Shown here piece by piece: positions 1-6,761 of a stretch of DNA of 10,613 nt; positions within the stretch are counted from its first letter, which is position 1; the number at the start of each line of letters is the position of its first letter. The DNA is taken from NCBI GenBank assembly GCA_030832695.1, contig JAURIP010000033.1:1-10613 (forward strand). The letters run 5' to 3'. The position numbers were made by a program, and so were the translations under genes. The notes under the pieces are model-generated. The model made no database searches. It had not been told where the DNA came from and saw only the letters and a program-made list of their open reading frames with translations. This DNA is from Sediminibacterium sp. Its GTDB lineage: Bacteria > Bacteroidota > Bacteroidia > Chitinophagales > Chitinophagaceae.

Positions 1-264
<264 letters not shown>

Positions 265-288
265 ATTTTAAAGCCTATTTTCACTTAC

Positions 289-2073
289 ATGAAGAACATA
301 AGAAACTTTTGTATAATCGCTCATATTGACCATGGTAAAAGTACCTTGGCTGATCGCTTGTTAGAACATACCAAAACCATTACGGAAAGAGAAATGATGA
401 ACCAGGTGTTGGATGATATGGATTTGGAGCGTGAAAAAGGTATTACTATTAAAAGCCACGCAATTCAAATTAATTATATTCATAAAGGCGTTACCTATAC
501 CTATAATTTAATTGATACCCCTGGTCACGTTGATTTTAGTTATGAAGTGAGTAGGGCATTAGCCGCTTGTGAAGGTGCATTGTTATTAGTGGATGCATCA
601 CAAGGAATACAAGCGCAAACCATTAGTAATTTATATTTGGCATTAGATAATAATTTGGAGATTATTCCTGTCATCAATAAAATTGATATGGATGGTGCCA
701 AGATTCCAGAGGTGACTGATCAAATTATTGAATTAATTGGTTGCAAACAAGAAGATATATTATTGGCCAGTGGTCGCTCAGGAATTGGTATTGAAGAAAT
801 TTTACAAGCCATCTGTGAGCGTATTCCTGCACCCAAAGGTGATACAGAAGCGCCACTACAAGCGCTCATTTTTGACAGTGTTTTTAATAGTTTCAGAGGA
901 ATTATTGTTTACTATAGAATAATGAATGGGGTTTTAAAGAAGAATGATAAAATTCGATTTGTTGCCTCCGGTCGAGATTATAATGCGGATGAAGTAGGGG
1001 TATTAAAATTAGCCATGACACCAAAGGCTGAAGTACGTGCTGGCGATGTGGGTTATATTATCACAGGCATTAAGGTGGCAAAAGAAGTAAAAGTGGGAGA
1101 CACCATTACACTTGCAAATAATCCAGGCCCCATGATCAATGGTTTTGAAGAAGTAAAACCAATGGTATTTGCTGGAATATATCCTGTGAATACAGATGAG
1201 TTTGAGGAACTCAGAGATTGTATGGAAAAATTACAATTGAATGATGCTTCATTAACTTTTGAATTAGAAACTTCACAAGCATTAGGCTTTGGTTTTAGAT
1301 GTGGATTTTTAGGATTACTGCATATGGAGATTATTCAAGAGCGTTTGGAACGTGAGTTTAATCAAACTGTGATTACAACGGTACCCAACGTAAGTTTTAT
1401 TGCCTTTACGACCAGAGGTGAAAAAATCATTGTGAATAATCCTTCGGAGATGCCAGATCCTGTAAAGATTGAACATATTGAAGAACCTTATATTCGTGCA
1501 CAGATCATTACTTCACCTGATTATATTGGTAATATTATTACGCTTTGTTTGAGTAAGCGTGGTATATTAATGAATCAAAGTTATTTAACACCCACTAGGG
1601 TGGAATTGATTTTTGAAATGCCGATGACCGAAATCGTTTTCGATTTTTATGATAAGTTAAAAAGTCAAACTAGAGGATATGCTTCCTTTGATTATTCGCA
1701 AATAGGATTTAGGGATGCTGATATTGTGAAGATGGATATATTATTAAATTCTGAAAAAGTAGATGCCTTAAGTGCATTAATCCATAGAGGAAAAGCTAGC
1801 GATTTTGGACGAAGACTTTGTGAAAAATTGAAAGAGTTATTGACGAAGCAACAATTCCAAATCGCCATTCAAGCAGCGATTGGTGCTAAGGTAGTTGCGA
1901 GAGAAAATATCAGCGCCATGCGTAAGGATGTAACTGCCAAATGTTATGGTGGTGATATCAGTCGTAAACGTAAGTTATTAGAAAAACAAAAGGAAGGTAA
2001 AAAGAGAATGCGACAAATAGGTAATGTGGAAATTCCACAGGAAGCATTTCTAGCGGTACTTAAATTAGATTAA
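289..2073 (+). CDS. lepA: Elongation factor 4 (LepA), ribosome-associated translational GTPase
   Basis: The 594-residue product has the full length usual for LepA/EF4, a GTPase that acts on the 70S ribosome and is linked to back-translocation and initiation or assembly quality. The G domain is clear: P-loop AHIDHGKST (residues 11-19), switch I REKGITIK (48-55), DTPGH with the catalytic-type His (76-80) and NKID (130-133). The G5 position reads ASGRSG (160-165) where SAK is the usual motif. Domain II, the EF-G-like domains III and V, and the LepA-specific C-terminal domain follow. The last carries the hallmark stretch around [18 protein letters not shown] and ends in [15 protein letters not shown] 289 is chosen because [17 protein letters not shown] matches the family N-terminus exactly. 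The AT-rich leader shows no Shine-Dalgarno sequence, which is normal in Bacteroidota. The gene probably shares a transcript with tpiA. Confidence 0.98.
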   Translation: MKNIRNFCIIAHIDHGKSTLADRLLEHTKTITEREMMNQVLDDMDLEREKGITIKSHAIQINYIHKGVTYTYNLIDTPGHVDFSYEVSRALAACEGALLLVDASQGIQAQTISNLYLALDNNLEIIPVINKIDMDGAKIPEVTDQIIELIGCKQEDILLASGRSGIGIEEILQAICERIPAPKGDTEAPLQALIFDSVFNSFRGIIVYYRIMNGVLKKNDKIRFVASGRDYNADEVGVLKLAMTPKAEVRAGDVGYIITGIKVAKEVKVGDTITLANNPGPMINGFEEVKPMVFAGIYPVNTDEFEELRDCMEKLQLNDASLTFELETSQALGFGFRCGFLGLLHMEIIQERLEREFNQTVITTVPNVSFIAFTTRGEKIIVNNPSEMPDPVKIEHIEEPYIRAQIITSPDYIGNIITLCLSKRGILMNQSYLTPTRVELIFEMPMTEIVFDFYDKLKSQTRGYASFDYSQIGFRDADIVKMDILLNSEKVDALSALIHRGKASDFGRRLCEKLKELLTKQQFQIAIQAAIGAKVVARENISAMRKDVTAKCYGGDISRKRKLLEKQKEGKKRMRQIGNVEIPQEAFLAVLKLD

Positions 2074-2086
2074 TTTATTTGCGGGA

Positions 2087-2932
2087 TTATTTCTTTTTGA
2101 AGGTGTTTTCTTCTTTGATCGATAGTTCCCACTTATTATTAACCCAAGCAAAATATTTAAAGTTGCCTGAGGGCACCAAGGTTTCTTGTTTTTTTAAATC
2201 GTTATCGGTACTCGCTAATTCGGAAATCATAATTCTATTTTGCAACTTCTCGTATTTTATAATAGCATTACTGCCTTTTTTAAAGGAATAAATAAAACGA
2301 TCTATTGTACCTATTGGGTAGGTTGGGTCGGGTATAAATTTAAAAAAGTCGCCACCTAAAATTGGTTCATCATTTTCAAAACGGACTACTTCAATAATTT
2401 TTTTAGAGACACTTGTATTATTTTCATCAAACCCTAAAAAGGTATAAATAGTTTGGTCATTGTATTGCATTGGGATAATGTCATAGTATATTGCGCCAAT
2501 CCATTTTTTTCGGTCAAATACACCCAATGTATTGTTTTGTACAAAATCAGAATTATCAAAAAAGGGTAATAATTTAAGTTGCCCTTCATTGCTTGGGAAT
2601 TGCATGGCACCCCTTTGGCGATAGGTTCCATCACCCAAGTCCACCTGCCAACTAAAAAATTTAAATCGGCCATCTGGTGAAACAATATGTTTTATTGCAG
2701 TTAATGAGTCGAAAGTATATTTAAAAGAGTACGGGCTTTTTAAGGTTTGCACCAATGACCTTGTAAAAATGCTATCGGCGTTTAAACGGTTCCTTAGTAA
2801 TGTATCTTCTTGAATACGACTGGCTAATTTTTGTAATTGAATTCCTATGGAATCATAACTATAAAAAGATTGCCCTTTAATATTACTATTTATTGAAATA
2901 AATAATACCCAAATTAAAATAAAATGTTTCAT
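2087..2932 (-). CDS. Secreted protein of unknown function
   Basis: The 281-residue product is not assigned to a named family. It begins with a lysine, a hydrophobic stretch (FILIWVLFISI, residues 4-14) and a polar region up to G20-Q21, a convincing Sec signal peptide with cleavage probably near residue 20. A lipobox cysteine is absent, so a periplasmic or secreted soluble protein is expected. The mature part is rich in aromatic residues and probable beta strands. It contains a twice-occurring motif: PDGRFKFFSW (residues 86-95) and PSGNFKYFAW (254-263). Between them lies KKWIGAIYYDIIP (142-154), a pattern I associate with uncharacterised Bacteroidota periplasmic proteins. It is the last gene of the minus-strand run, 12 bp after the GmhB-like gene, so it is probably co-transcribed with the glycan genes. 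Its stop lies 13 bp from the lepA stop in a convergent arrangement. Coding status is strong; the function is unknown. Confidence 0.85.
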   Translation of the reverse strand: MKHFILIWVLFISINSNIKGQSFYSYDSIGIQLQKLASRIQEDTLLRNRLNADSIFTRSLVQTLKSPYSFKYTFDSLTAIKHIVSPDGRFKFFSWQVDLGDGTYRQRGAMQFPSNEGQLKLLPFFDNSDFVQNNTLGVFDRKKWIGAIYYDIIPMQYNDQTIYTFLGFDENNTSVSKKIIEVVRFENDEPILGGDFFKFIPDPTYPIGTIDRFIYSFKKGSNAIIKYEKLQNRIMISELASTDNDLKKQETLVPSGNFKYFAWVNNKWELSIKEENTFKKK

Positions 2933-2944
2933 TTTGACTTAAGC

Positions 2945-3502
2945 TTATTTTGACATTGCATTTGCAAATTCAAGTAGATTATTAAATCTGAAGTCAATGC
3001 TCGGATCTGGGAAAGGCGTTTCAGGATGTGTGGTGGCTAAAAATACTGTATGCAGGCCTGCATTACGACCAAATGCCATATCACTGGGTCTGTTACCGAC
3101 CATGATGGATGTATTAAAGTCAATGGAAGGAAACATTTCTTTTGCTTGCATTGCCATTCCTGGTTGAGGTTTGCGATTGATGGAATCATTTTCAATGTCG
3201 GTACAATAAAAAACATGATCAATTCTTCCACCAATGGTTTCAATAGTGCGCAACATATTTTCATGAATTTGATTCAAATCTGACACGGTCATAATGCCAC
3301 GTCCAACCCCTTTTTGATTGGTGGTAATAACAATGGTTTTGAATAAGTTCGCTAAAACAGGAAGTGCTTCAATGCTTTCATTGTAAAACTCAAATTCATT
3401 CCAGGTTTTAATATAGTCATTGTCCTTTTCAACATTAATTACACCATCTCTATCTAAGAATAGTGTCCAATTAGGGTTGATATTTGATAAGTTGAATGAC
3501 AA
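2945..3502 (-). CDS. gmhB: HAD-superfamily phosphatase, GmhB-like (D-glycero-D-manno-heptose 1,7-bisphosphate 7-phosphatase)
   Basis: The 185-residue product matches the HAD-IIIA group that includes GmhB and the HisB N-terminal domain. GmhB removes the 7-phosphate from heptose 1,7-bisphosphate in nucleotide-heptose synthesis. Visible motifs are LFLDRDGVIN (14-23, nucleophile D17 and acid/base D19), VITTNQKGVGRG (58-69, motif II threonine and the GmhB-like substrate loop), NRKPQPGM (109-116, motif III K111) and MVGNRPSDM (134-142, motif IV). Two features depart from textbook GmhB. The zinc-binding cysteine/histidine loop before the RKP motif is reduced to one Cys (C100), and motif IV has Asn137 where GD is usual. 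The gene follows gmhA by 22 bp, which strongly supports a heptose role. A related sugar or histidinol phosphatase remains possible, so the family call is firm and the exact substrate less so. Confidence 0.85.
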   Translation of the reverse strand: MSFNLSNINPNWTLFLDRDGVINVEKDNDYIKTWNEFEFYNESIEALPVLANLFKTIVITTNQKGVGRGIMTVSDLNQIHENMLRTIETIGGRIDHVFYCTDIENDSINRKPQPGMAMQAKEMFPSIDFNTSIMVGNRPSDMAFGRNAGLHTVFLATTHPETPFPDPSIDFRFNNLLEFANAMSK

Positions 3503-3524
3503 ATTATATGTTTTTTATGGGTAA

Positions 3525-4103
3525 TTATCCAAAAATATTGCTTTCTACTAATTCGCAAATAATATGACCTACTAGTATGTGAGACTCTTGAATTCTTGGG
3601 GTATCATTCGAAGGGACATTGATTAGATAGTCTGAAATCGCCTTCATCTTGCCTCCACTATCACCCGTAAATCCAATAGTAACTACTTGCTTGGTTTTGG
3701 CCATTTCAAACGCTTTTACAATATTTCCTGAATTTCCTGAAGTACTCAAACCCACTAATACATCTCCTGGTTTTGTGATGCCTTCAATTAATCTGGCATA
3801 AATTACTTCATAACTATAATCATTAGCGACAGCAGTTAAATAGGAGGTGTTACAATGCAATGCTTCAGAGGGTAGTGCTTTTCTATCTTTATAAAATCGA
3901 CCTGAAAATTCGGCAGCTAAATGTTGTGCATCGGCTGCGCTACCTCCATTTCCTGCAAAATAAACACTATTGCCATTTTGAAAAGCAGTGGTTATTACTT
4001 TTACGACTGTATCAATTTGTGCAATTAAGTTAACATCGGCCAATAGCGCTTGTTTTACTTTTATTGATTCATTGATGATGGATGTGATTTTTTGATGATG
4101 CAT
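3525..4103 (-). CDS. gmhA: Sedoheptulose 7-phosphate isomerase GmhA
   Basis: The 192-residue product is the same length as E. coli GmhA. It is a cytoplasmic SIS-domain enzyme that converts sedoheptulose 7-phosphate to D-glycero-D-manno-heptose 7-phosphate, the first committed step of heptose synthesis for LPS core or other surface glycans. The family signature GNGGSAADAQHLAAEF lies at residues 51-66. The four zinc ligands described for GmhA fall at the same numbers here: H61, E65, Q172 and H180. The phosphate-binding STSGNS loop is at 120-125, and TPRIQESHILVGH at 168-180 is the typical C-terminal active-site helix. ATG 4103 gives the expected N-terminal helical segment. The gene sits 30 bp after the GT4-like gene and 22 bp before the GmhB-like phosphatase, forming a two-step heptose pair. 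The kinase/nucleotidyltransferase needed to finish the pathway is not in the window. Confidence 0.96.
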   Translation of the reverse strand: MHHQKITSIINESIKVKQALLADVNLIAQIDTVVKVITTAFQNGNSVYFAGNGGSAADAQHLAAEFSGRFYKDRKALPSEALHCNTSYLTAVANDYSYEVIYARLIEGITKPGDVLVGLSTSGNSGNIVKAFEMAKTKQVVTIGFTGDSGGKMKAISDYLINVPSNDTPRIQESHILVGHIICELVESNIFG

Positions 4104-4133
4104 ATAAATGAAGGCTTAATTTAAAATTAGTGG

Positions 4134-5264
4134 TTATAATTGTTGGTACAAAGCTAAAAACTTTTCGGTCATTTGCGCCCAGCTATATTTTTTCTTTTCT
4201 TCGATAATATTGGGAATAAAGTGATTTTCGCCCAATTCATAAAGGGTTTCGATCCCTTTTGCTATTTCTTTTGTTTCAGGTGCAACAACAATACCAGTTT
4301 TTAAGTGCGGTACCGTATCCGCTAATCCACCTACGTTAGTGACCAACATTGGCTTTTCAAAATGATAAGCTAGTGGAGTGACCCCGCTTTGGGTAGCATT
4401 TTTATAGGGTTGTATAATAAAATCAGCACTACAAACATAATTTTTGACTTCATCGTCTGGGATATAGTTTGAATATAAGGTGATTTGTTCTTGTAAGCCT
4501 AGGGAATCAATTAAATGATGGTAGGCGCTTGCATCTTCATAAAATTCTCCTACAATCATTAAACGAATACCTAATTTTTTTATAGCATCATCTGCCATTG
4601 CTTGAATTAACAAATCAAGGCCTTTGTATTTTCGGATATAGCCAAAAAATAAAATGATCTTTCCTTCATGTGGTAAACCTAGATTCGTCCTTGCATCCAT
4701 TTTAGTTATTGGATGACCGAAATGATTAAAAATGGGATGCGGTGAAATGGAAACAGGCTTGTGCGAAAATATTTTTATATCATTTTTCACTTTTTCACTC
4801 ATGGCGATAAATCCATCCACCGTTTTGACGAAGTATTTGGTTAGCAATTGATCACCCATTCTTTTTTCATGTGGGATCATATTATCTACAATAGAAATGA
4901 CTTTGGTGTGTTTGTTTTTTTTAGCAATTTTTAAAATCGTACCTAAACAAGGCGCTAAAAATGGGATCCAAAAACGAACGATGATTAAGTCTGGCTTTTG
5001 TCTGTATAATTTTAAACCAATTTTAATCCAATTCAAAGGGTTGATTGAATTAATACAAACTGCAATATTTACATCTTTGGGTTTTGGATCGGTTGTATAT
5101 TGACTTTTACCTGGAAATAAAATAGAAGGGTATTGCAAGGAGAAAGTATCAATCCTGGTTTGAATACCTTTTTCTGTAAACTGAGTAGCTAATTTTTCAT
5201 CAAAAGCAGAGAGGCCACCGCGTAAAGGCCATGCTGGGCCAATTATGACCAATTTGTTTACCAT
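4134..5264 (-). CDS. Glycosyltransferase, GT4-like (GT-B fold)
   Basis: The 376-residue product looks like a GT-B glycosyltransferase of the GT4 type, a cytoplasmic or membrane-peripheral enzyme that adds a sugar from a nucleotide donor to a growing lipid-linked glycan. The N-terminal Rossmann half opens with VIIGPAWPLRGGLSAF (residues 6-21), a glycine-rich acceptor-site loop. The C-terminal half has FFGYIRKYKGLDLLIQA (206-222), the usual first strand and helix of the Glycos_transf_1 domain, then a donor-site segment around QPYKNATQSG and LVTNVGGL (285-314). The classical E-x7-E pair of that segment is not present: the clade has ATQSG...LAY in its place. The start overlaps the end of the upstream GT2 gene by 7 bp, which suggests translational coupling. 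Donor and acceptor sugars cannot be told from sequence. The neighbouring heptose genes make heptose a possible but unproven substrate. Confidence 0.92.
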   Translation of the reverse strand: MVNKLVIIGPAWPLRGGLSAFDEKLATQFTEKGIQTRIDTFSLQYPSILFPGKSQYTTDPKPKDVNIAVCINSINPLNWIKIGLKLYRQKPDLIIVRFWIPFLAPCLGTILKIAKKNKHTKVISIVDNMIPHEKRMGDQLLTKYFVKTVDGFIAMSEKVKNDIKIFSHKPVSISPHPIFNHFGHPITKMDARTNLGLPHEGKIILFFGYIRKYKGLDLLIQAMADDAIKKLGIRLMIVGEFYEDASAYHHLIDSLGLQEQITLYSNYIPDDEVKNYVCSADFIIQPYKNATQSGVTPLAYHFEKPMLVTNVGGLADTVPHLKTGIVVAPETKEIAKGIETLYELGENHFIPNIIEEKKKYSWAQMTEKFLALYQQL

Positions 5265-6199
5265 CCTTGTTTATCTTCAATTAAATAGACATTTCTTTCA
5301 GATGCATTGCGATTCACTAATTCTCCTATAAAACCTGCTAAAAATAATTGCATACCTACCATCATAGATGTTAATGCGATATAAAAACTAGGTTTATTCG
5401 TAACGGTATAATTAGGATCTAAAATTTTTCCTGTTACAATGAATCCAAATGATATAAATCCAATCAGGAAAAACAAGGAGCCAATGAGTCCAAAAAACTG
5501 CATAGGCTTTTTACCAAACTTTGATAAAAATTGAATAGTCATTAAATCTAAAAAGCCATTGACAAAACGCTCCCAGCCAAATTTAGTAGTGCCATATTTA
5601 CGGGCTTGATGTACTACTACCTTTTCGCCAATCTTTTTAAATCCTGCCCATTTCGCTAAAATAGGGATGTATCTGTGCATTTCACCGAATACTTCAATAC
5701 TTTTCACCACTTTTAATTGATATGCTTTTATGCCACAATTAAAGTCATGCAGTTGAATGCCTGAACTTTTTCGGGCTACAGCGTTGTATATTTTAGAAGG
5801 AATATTTTTGGTAAAAGTATTATCGTATCTTCTTTTTTTCCAACCACTTACCAAATGATAACCTTGTTGGGTAATCATTTCAACAAATTCAGGAATTTCT
5901 TCAGGAGAGTCCTGTAAATCAGCATCCATAGTAATGACTATTTCGCCTTGTGCCGCTTTGAAACCTTCATTTAAAGCTGCAGATTTGCCATAATTTCTTT
6001 GGAATTTTATGCCCTTTAAACTAGCATATTCATTTCTCAAGTTGGATATGGTAGCCCAACTATTATCATCACTTCCATCATCAATCATAATCACTTCATA
6101 ACTAAAGTTGTTAGATTGCATCACACGATGTATCCAAGCCATTAATTCAGGTAATGAATCAGCTTCGTTAAACAATGGTATGACAACGCTTACTTGCAT
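5258..6199 (-). CDS. GT2 glycosyltransferase, polyprenyl-phosphate sugar transferase type (DPM1/GtrB-like)
   Basis: The 313-residue product is a family 2 glycosyltransferase with two C-terminal membrane helices, the architecture of GtrB, ArnC and related enzymes that move a sugar from a nucleotide donor to undecaprenyl phosphate on the inner face of the cytoplasmic membrane. The GT-A domain starts with SVVIPLFNEADSLPEL (4-19). It has the nucleotide-binding IDDGSDD (39-45), RNYGKSAALNEGF (68-80) and the metal-binding DADLQD (92-97). The conserved DFNCGIKAY stretch follows in the middle of the protein. Hydrophobic spans at about residues 233-258 and 272-292 would anchor it, and a short charged tail ends in NVYLIEDKQGW. 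DUF4199 lies 8 bp upstream and the GT4-like gene overlaps its end. The sugar carried is not predictable from the sequence. Confidence 0.95.
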   Translation of the reverse strand: MQVSVVIPLFNEADSLPELMAWIHRVMQSNNFSYEVIMIDDGSDDNSWATISNLRNEYASLKGIKFQRNYGKSAALNEGFKAAQGEIVITMDADLQDSPEEIPEFVEMITQQGYHLVSGWKKRRYDNTFTKNIPSKIYNAVARKSSGIQLHDFNCGIKAYQLKVVKSIEVFGEMHRYIPILAKWAGFKKIGEKVVVHQARKYGTTKFGWERFVNGFLDLMTIQFLSKFGKKPMQFFGLIGSLFFLIGFISFGFIVTGKILDPNYTVTNKPSFYIALTSMMVGMQLFLAGFIGELVNRNASERNVYLIEDKQGW

Positions 6200-6207
6200 A
6201 TTAATAA

Positions 6208-6729
6208 TTAAGCTCTAGGTTCTGCAAATGGATCAACTGGATTTTTTTTAGCAATCCCTGCGCCAATCAAGGAAGCAATTACACCCATAAATGCGGTACC
6301 AATTATTGCACCACCAATCGCAAATGGTAATAAAAATTTCTTAGTCATACCGATACCTTGCTCAATCATCTCATCAGTCATTTGAGGATTTTCGGCCATT
6401 TTCTTTCTAGCTATATCTAATATTTTTTCAGGCATTTCAGGGAATAATACTTTTAAAGAAAGAAAAACATATACAACGGTTATAACAATGATTACTGAGG
6501 TTGTTTTAAATCCATGTGCAAAAATATTTCCGAAGGTTACGTTGTTGTTATTTTCATTTGCATACATAATGCAACTATATATTAAACCGCCAATCGTAAT
6601 TGCATAATTTATATAATTAATCCAGCTTACTTCGTATAAATTAAATACGGTAACAATGATACTTATTAAAATTCCAAATGCACTCAAAATTGCACCTTTA
6701 ACAATATGAGAAGTAACTTTATTTTCCAT
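6208..6729 (-). CDS. DUF4199 family membrane protein
   Basis: The 173-residue product is an integral membrane protein that I recognise as DUF4199, a family of unknown function found mainly in Bacteroidota. Four hydrophobic spans can be placed at about residues 8-30, 37-57, 75-96 and 131-160. The third and fourth are separated by a charged amphipathic stretch (about 97-130) rich in E, K and M. The FGNIFAHGFKTT segment (66-77) just before the third span is typical of the family. A positively charged, proline-containing C-terminal tail (KKNPVDPFAEPRA) probably faces the cytoplasm. It lies 32 bp after the dihydroorotase homologue and 8 bp before the GT2 gene. In my recollection DUF4199 often precedes such a GT2 gene in this phylum, which hints at a role in glycan assembly, but no activity is known. 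Confidence 0.9.
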   Translation of the reverse strand: MENKVTSHIVKGAILSAFGILISIIVTVFNLYEVSWINYINYAITIGGLIYSCIMYANENNNNVTFGNIFAHGFKTTSVIIVITVVYVFLSLKVLFPEMPEKILDIARKKMAENPQMTDEMIEQGIGMTKKFLLPFAIGGAIIGTAFMGVIASLIGAGIAKKNPVDPFAEPRA

Positions 6730-6761
6730 GGTTTAAATTTGATTATTTGTGATTTTTAATA

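Noticed and set aside
2025..2039. TGTGGA/TCCACA hairpin near the 3' end of lepA, considered as a terminator
   Set aside because: It lies within the conserved GNVEIPQ coding segment, about 32 bases before the stop, and has no following U-tract on either strand.
2079..2291. Open frame of 70 codons on the + strand just after lepA
   Set aside because: It is antisense to the C-terminal part of the secreted-protein gene, which has a signal peptide and protein-like composition; the + frame has neither a recognisable domain nor a separate context.
3050..3283. Open frames on both strands overlapping the GmhB-like phosphatase
   Set aside because: The phosphatase frame contains ordered HAD motifs across its length; the alternatives are out-of-frame readings of the same DNA.
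5258..5264. Overlap of GT2 and GT4 genes considered as a possible frameshift or fusion
   Set aside because: Both proteins are full length with proper ends; a 7-bp overlap is ordinary operon packing.
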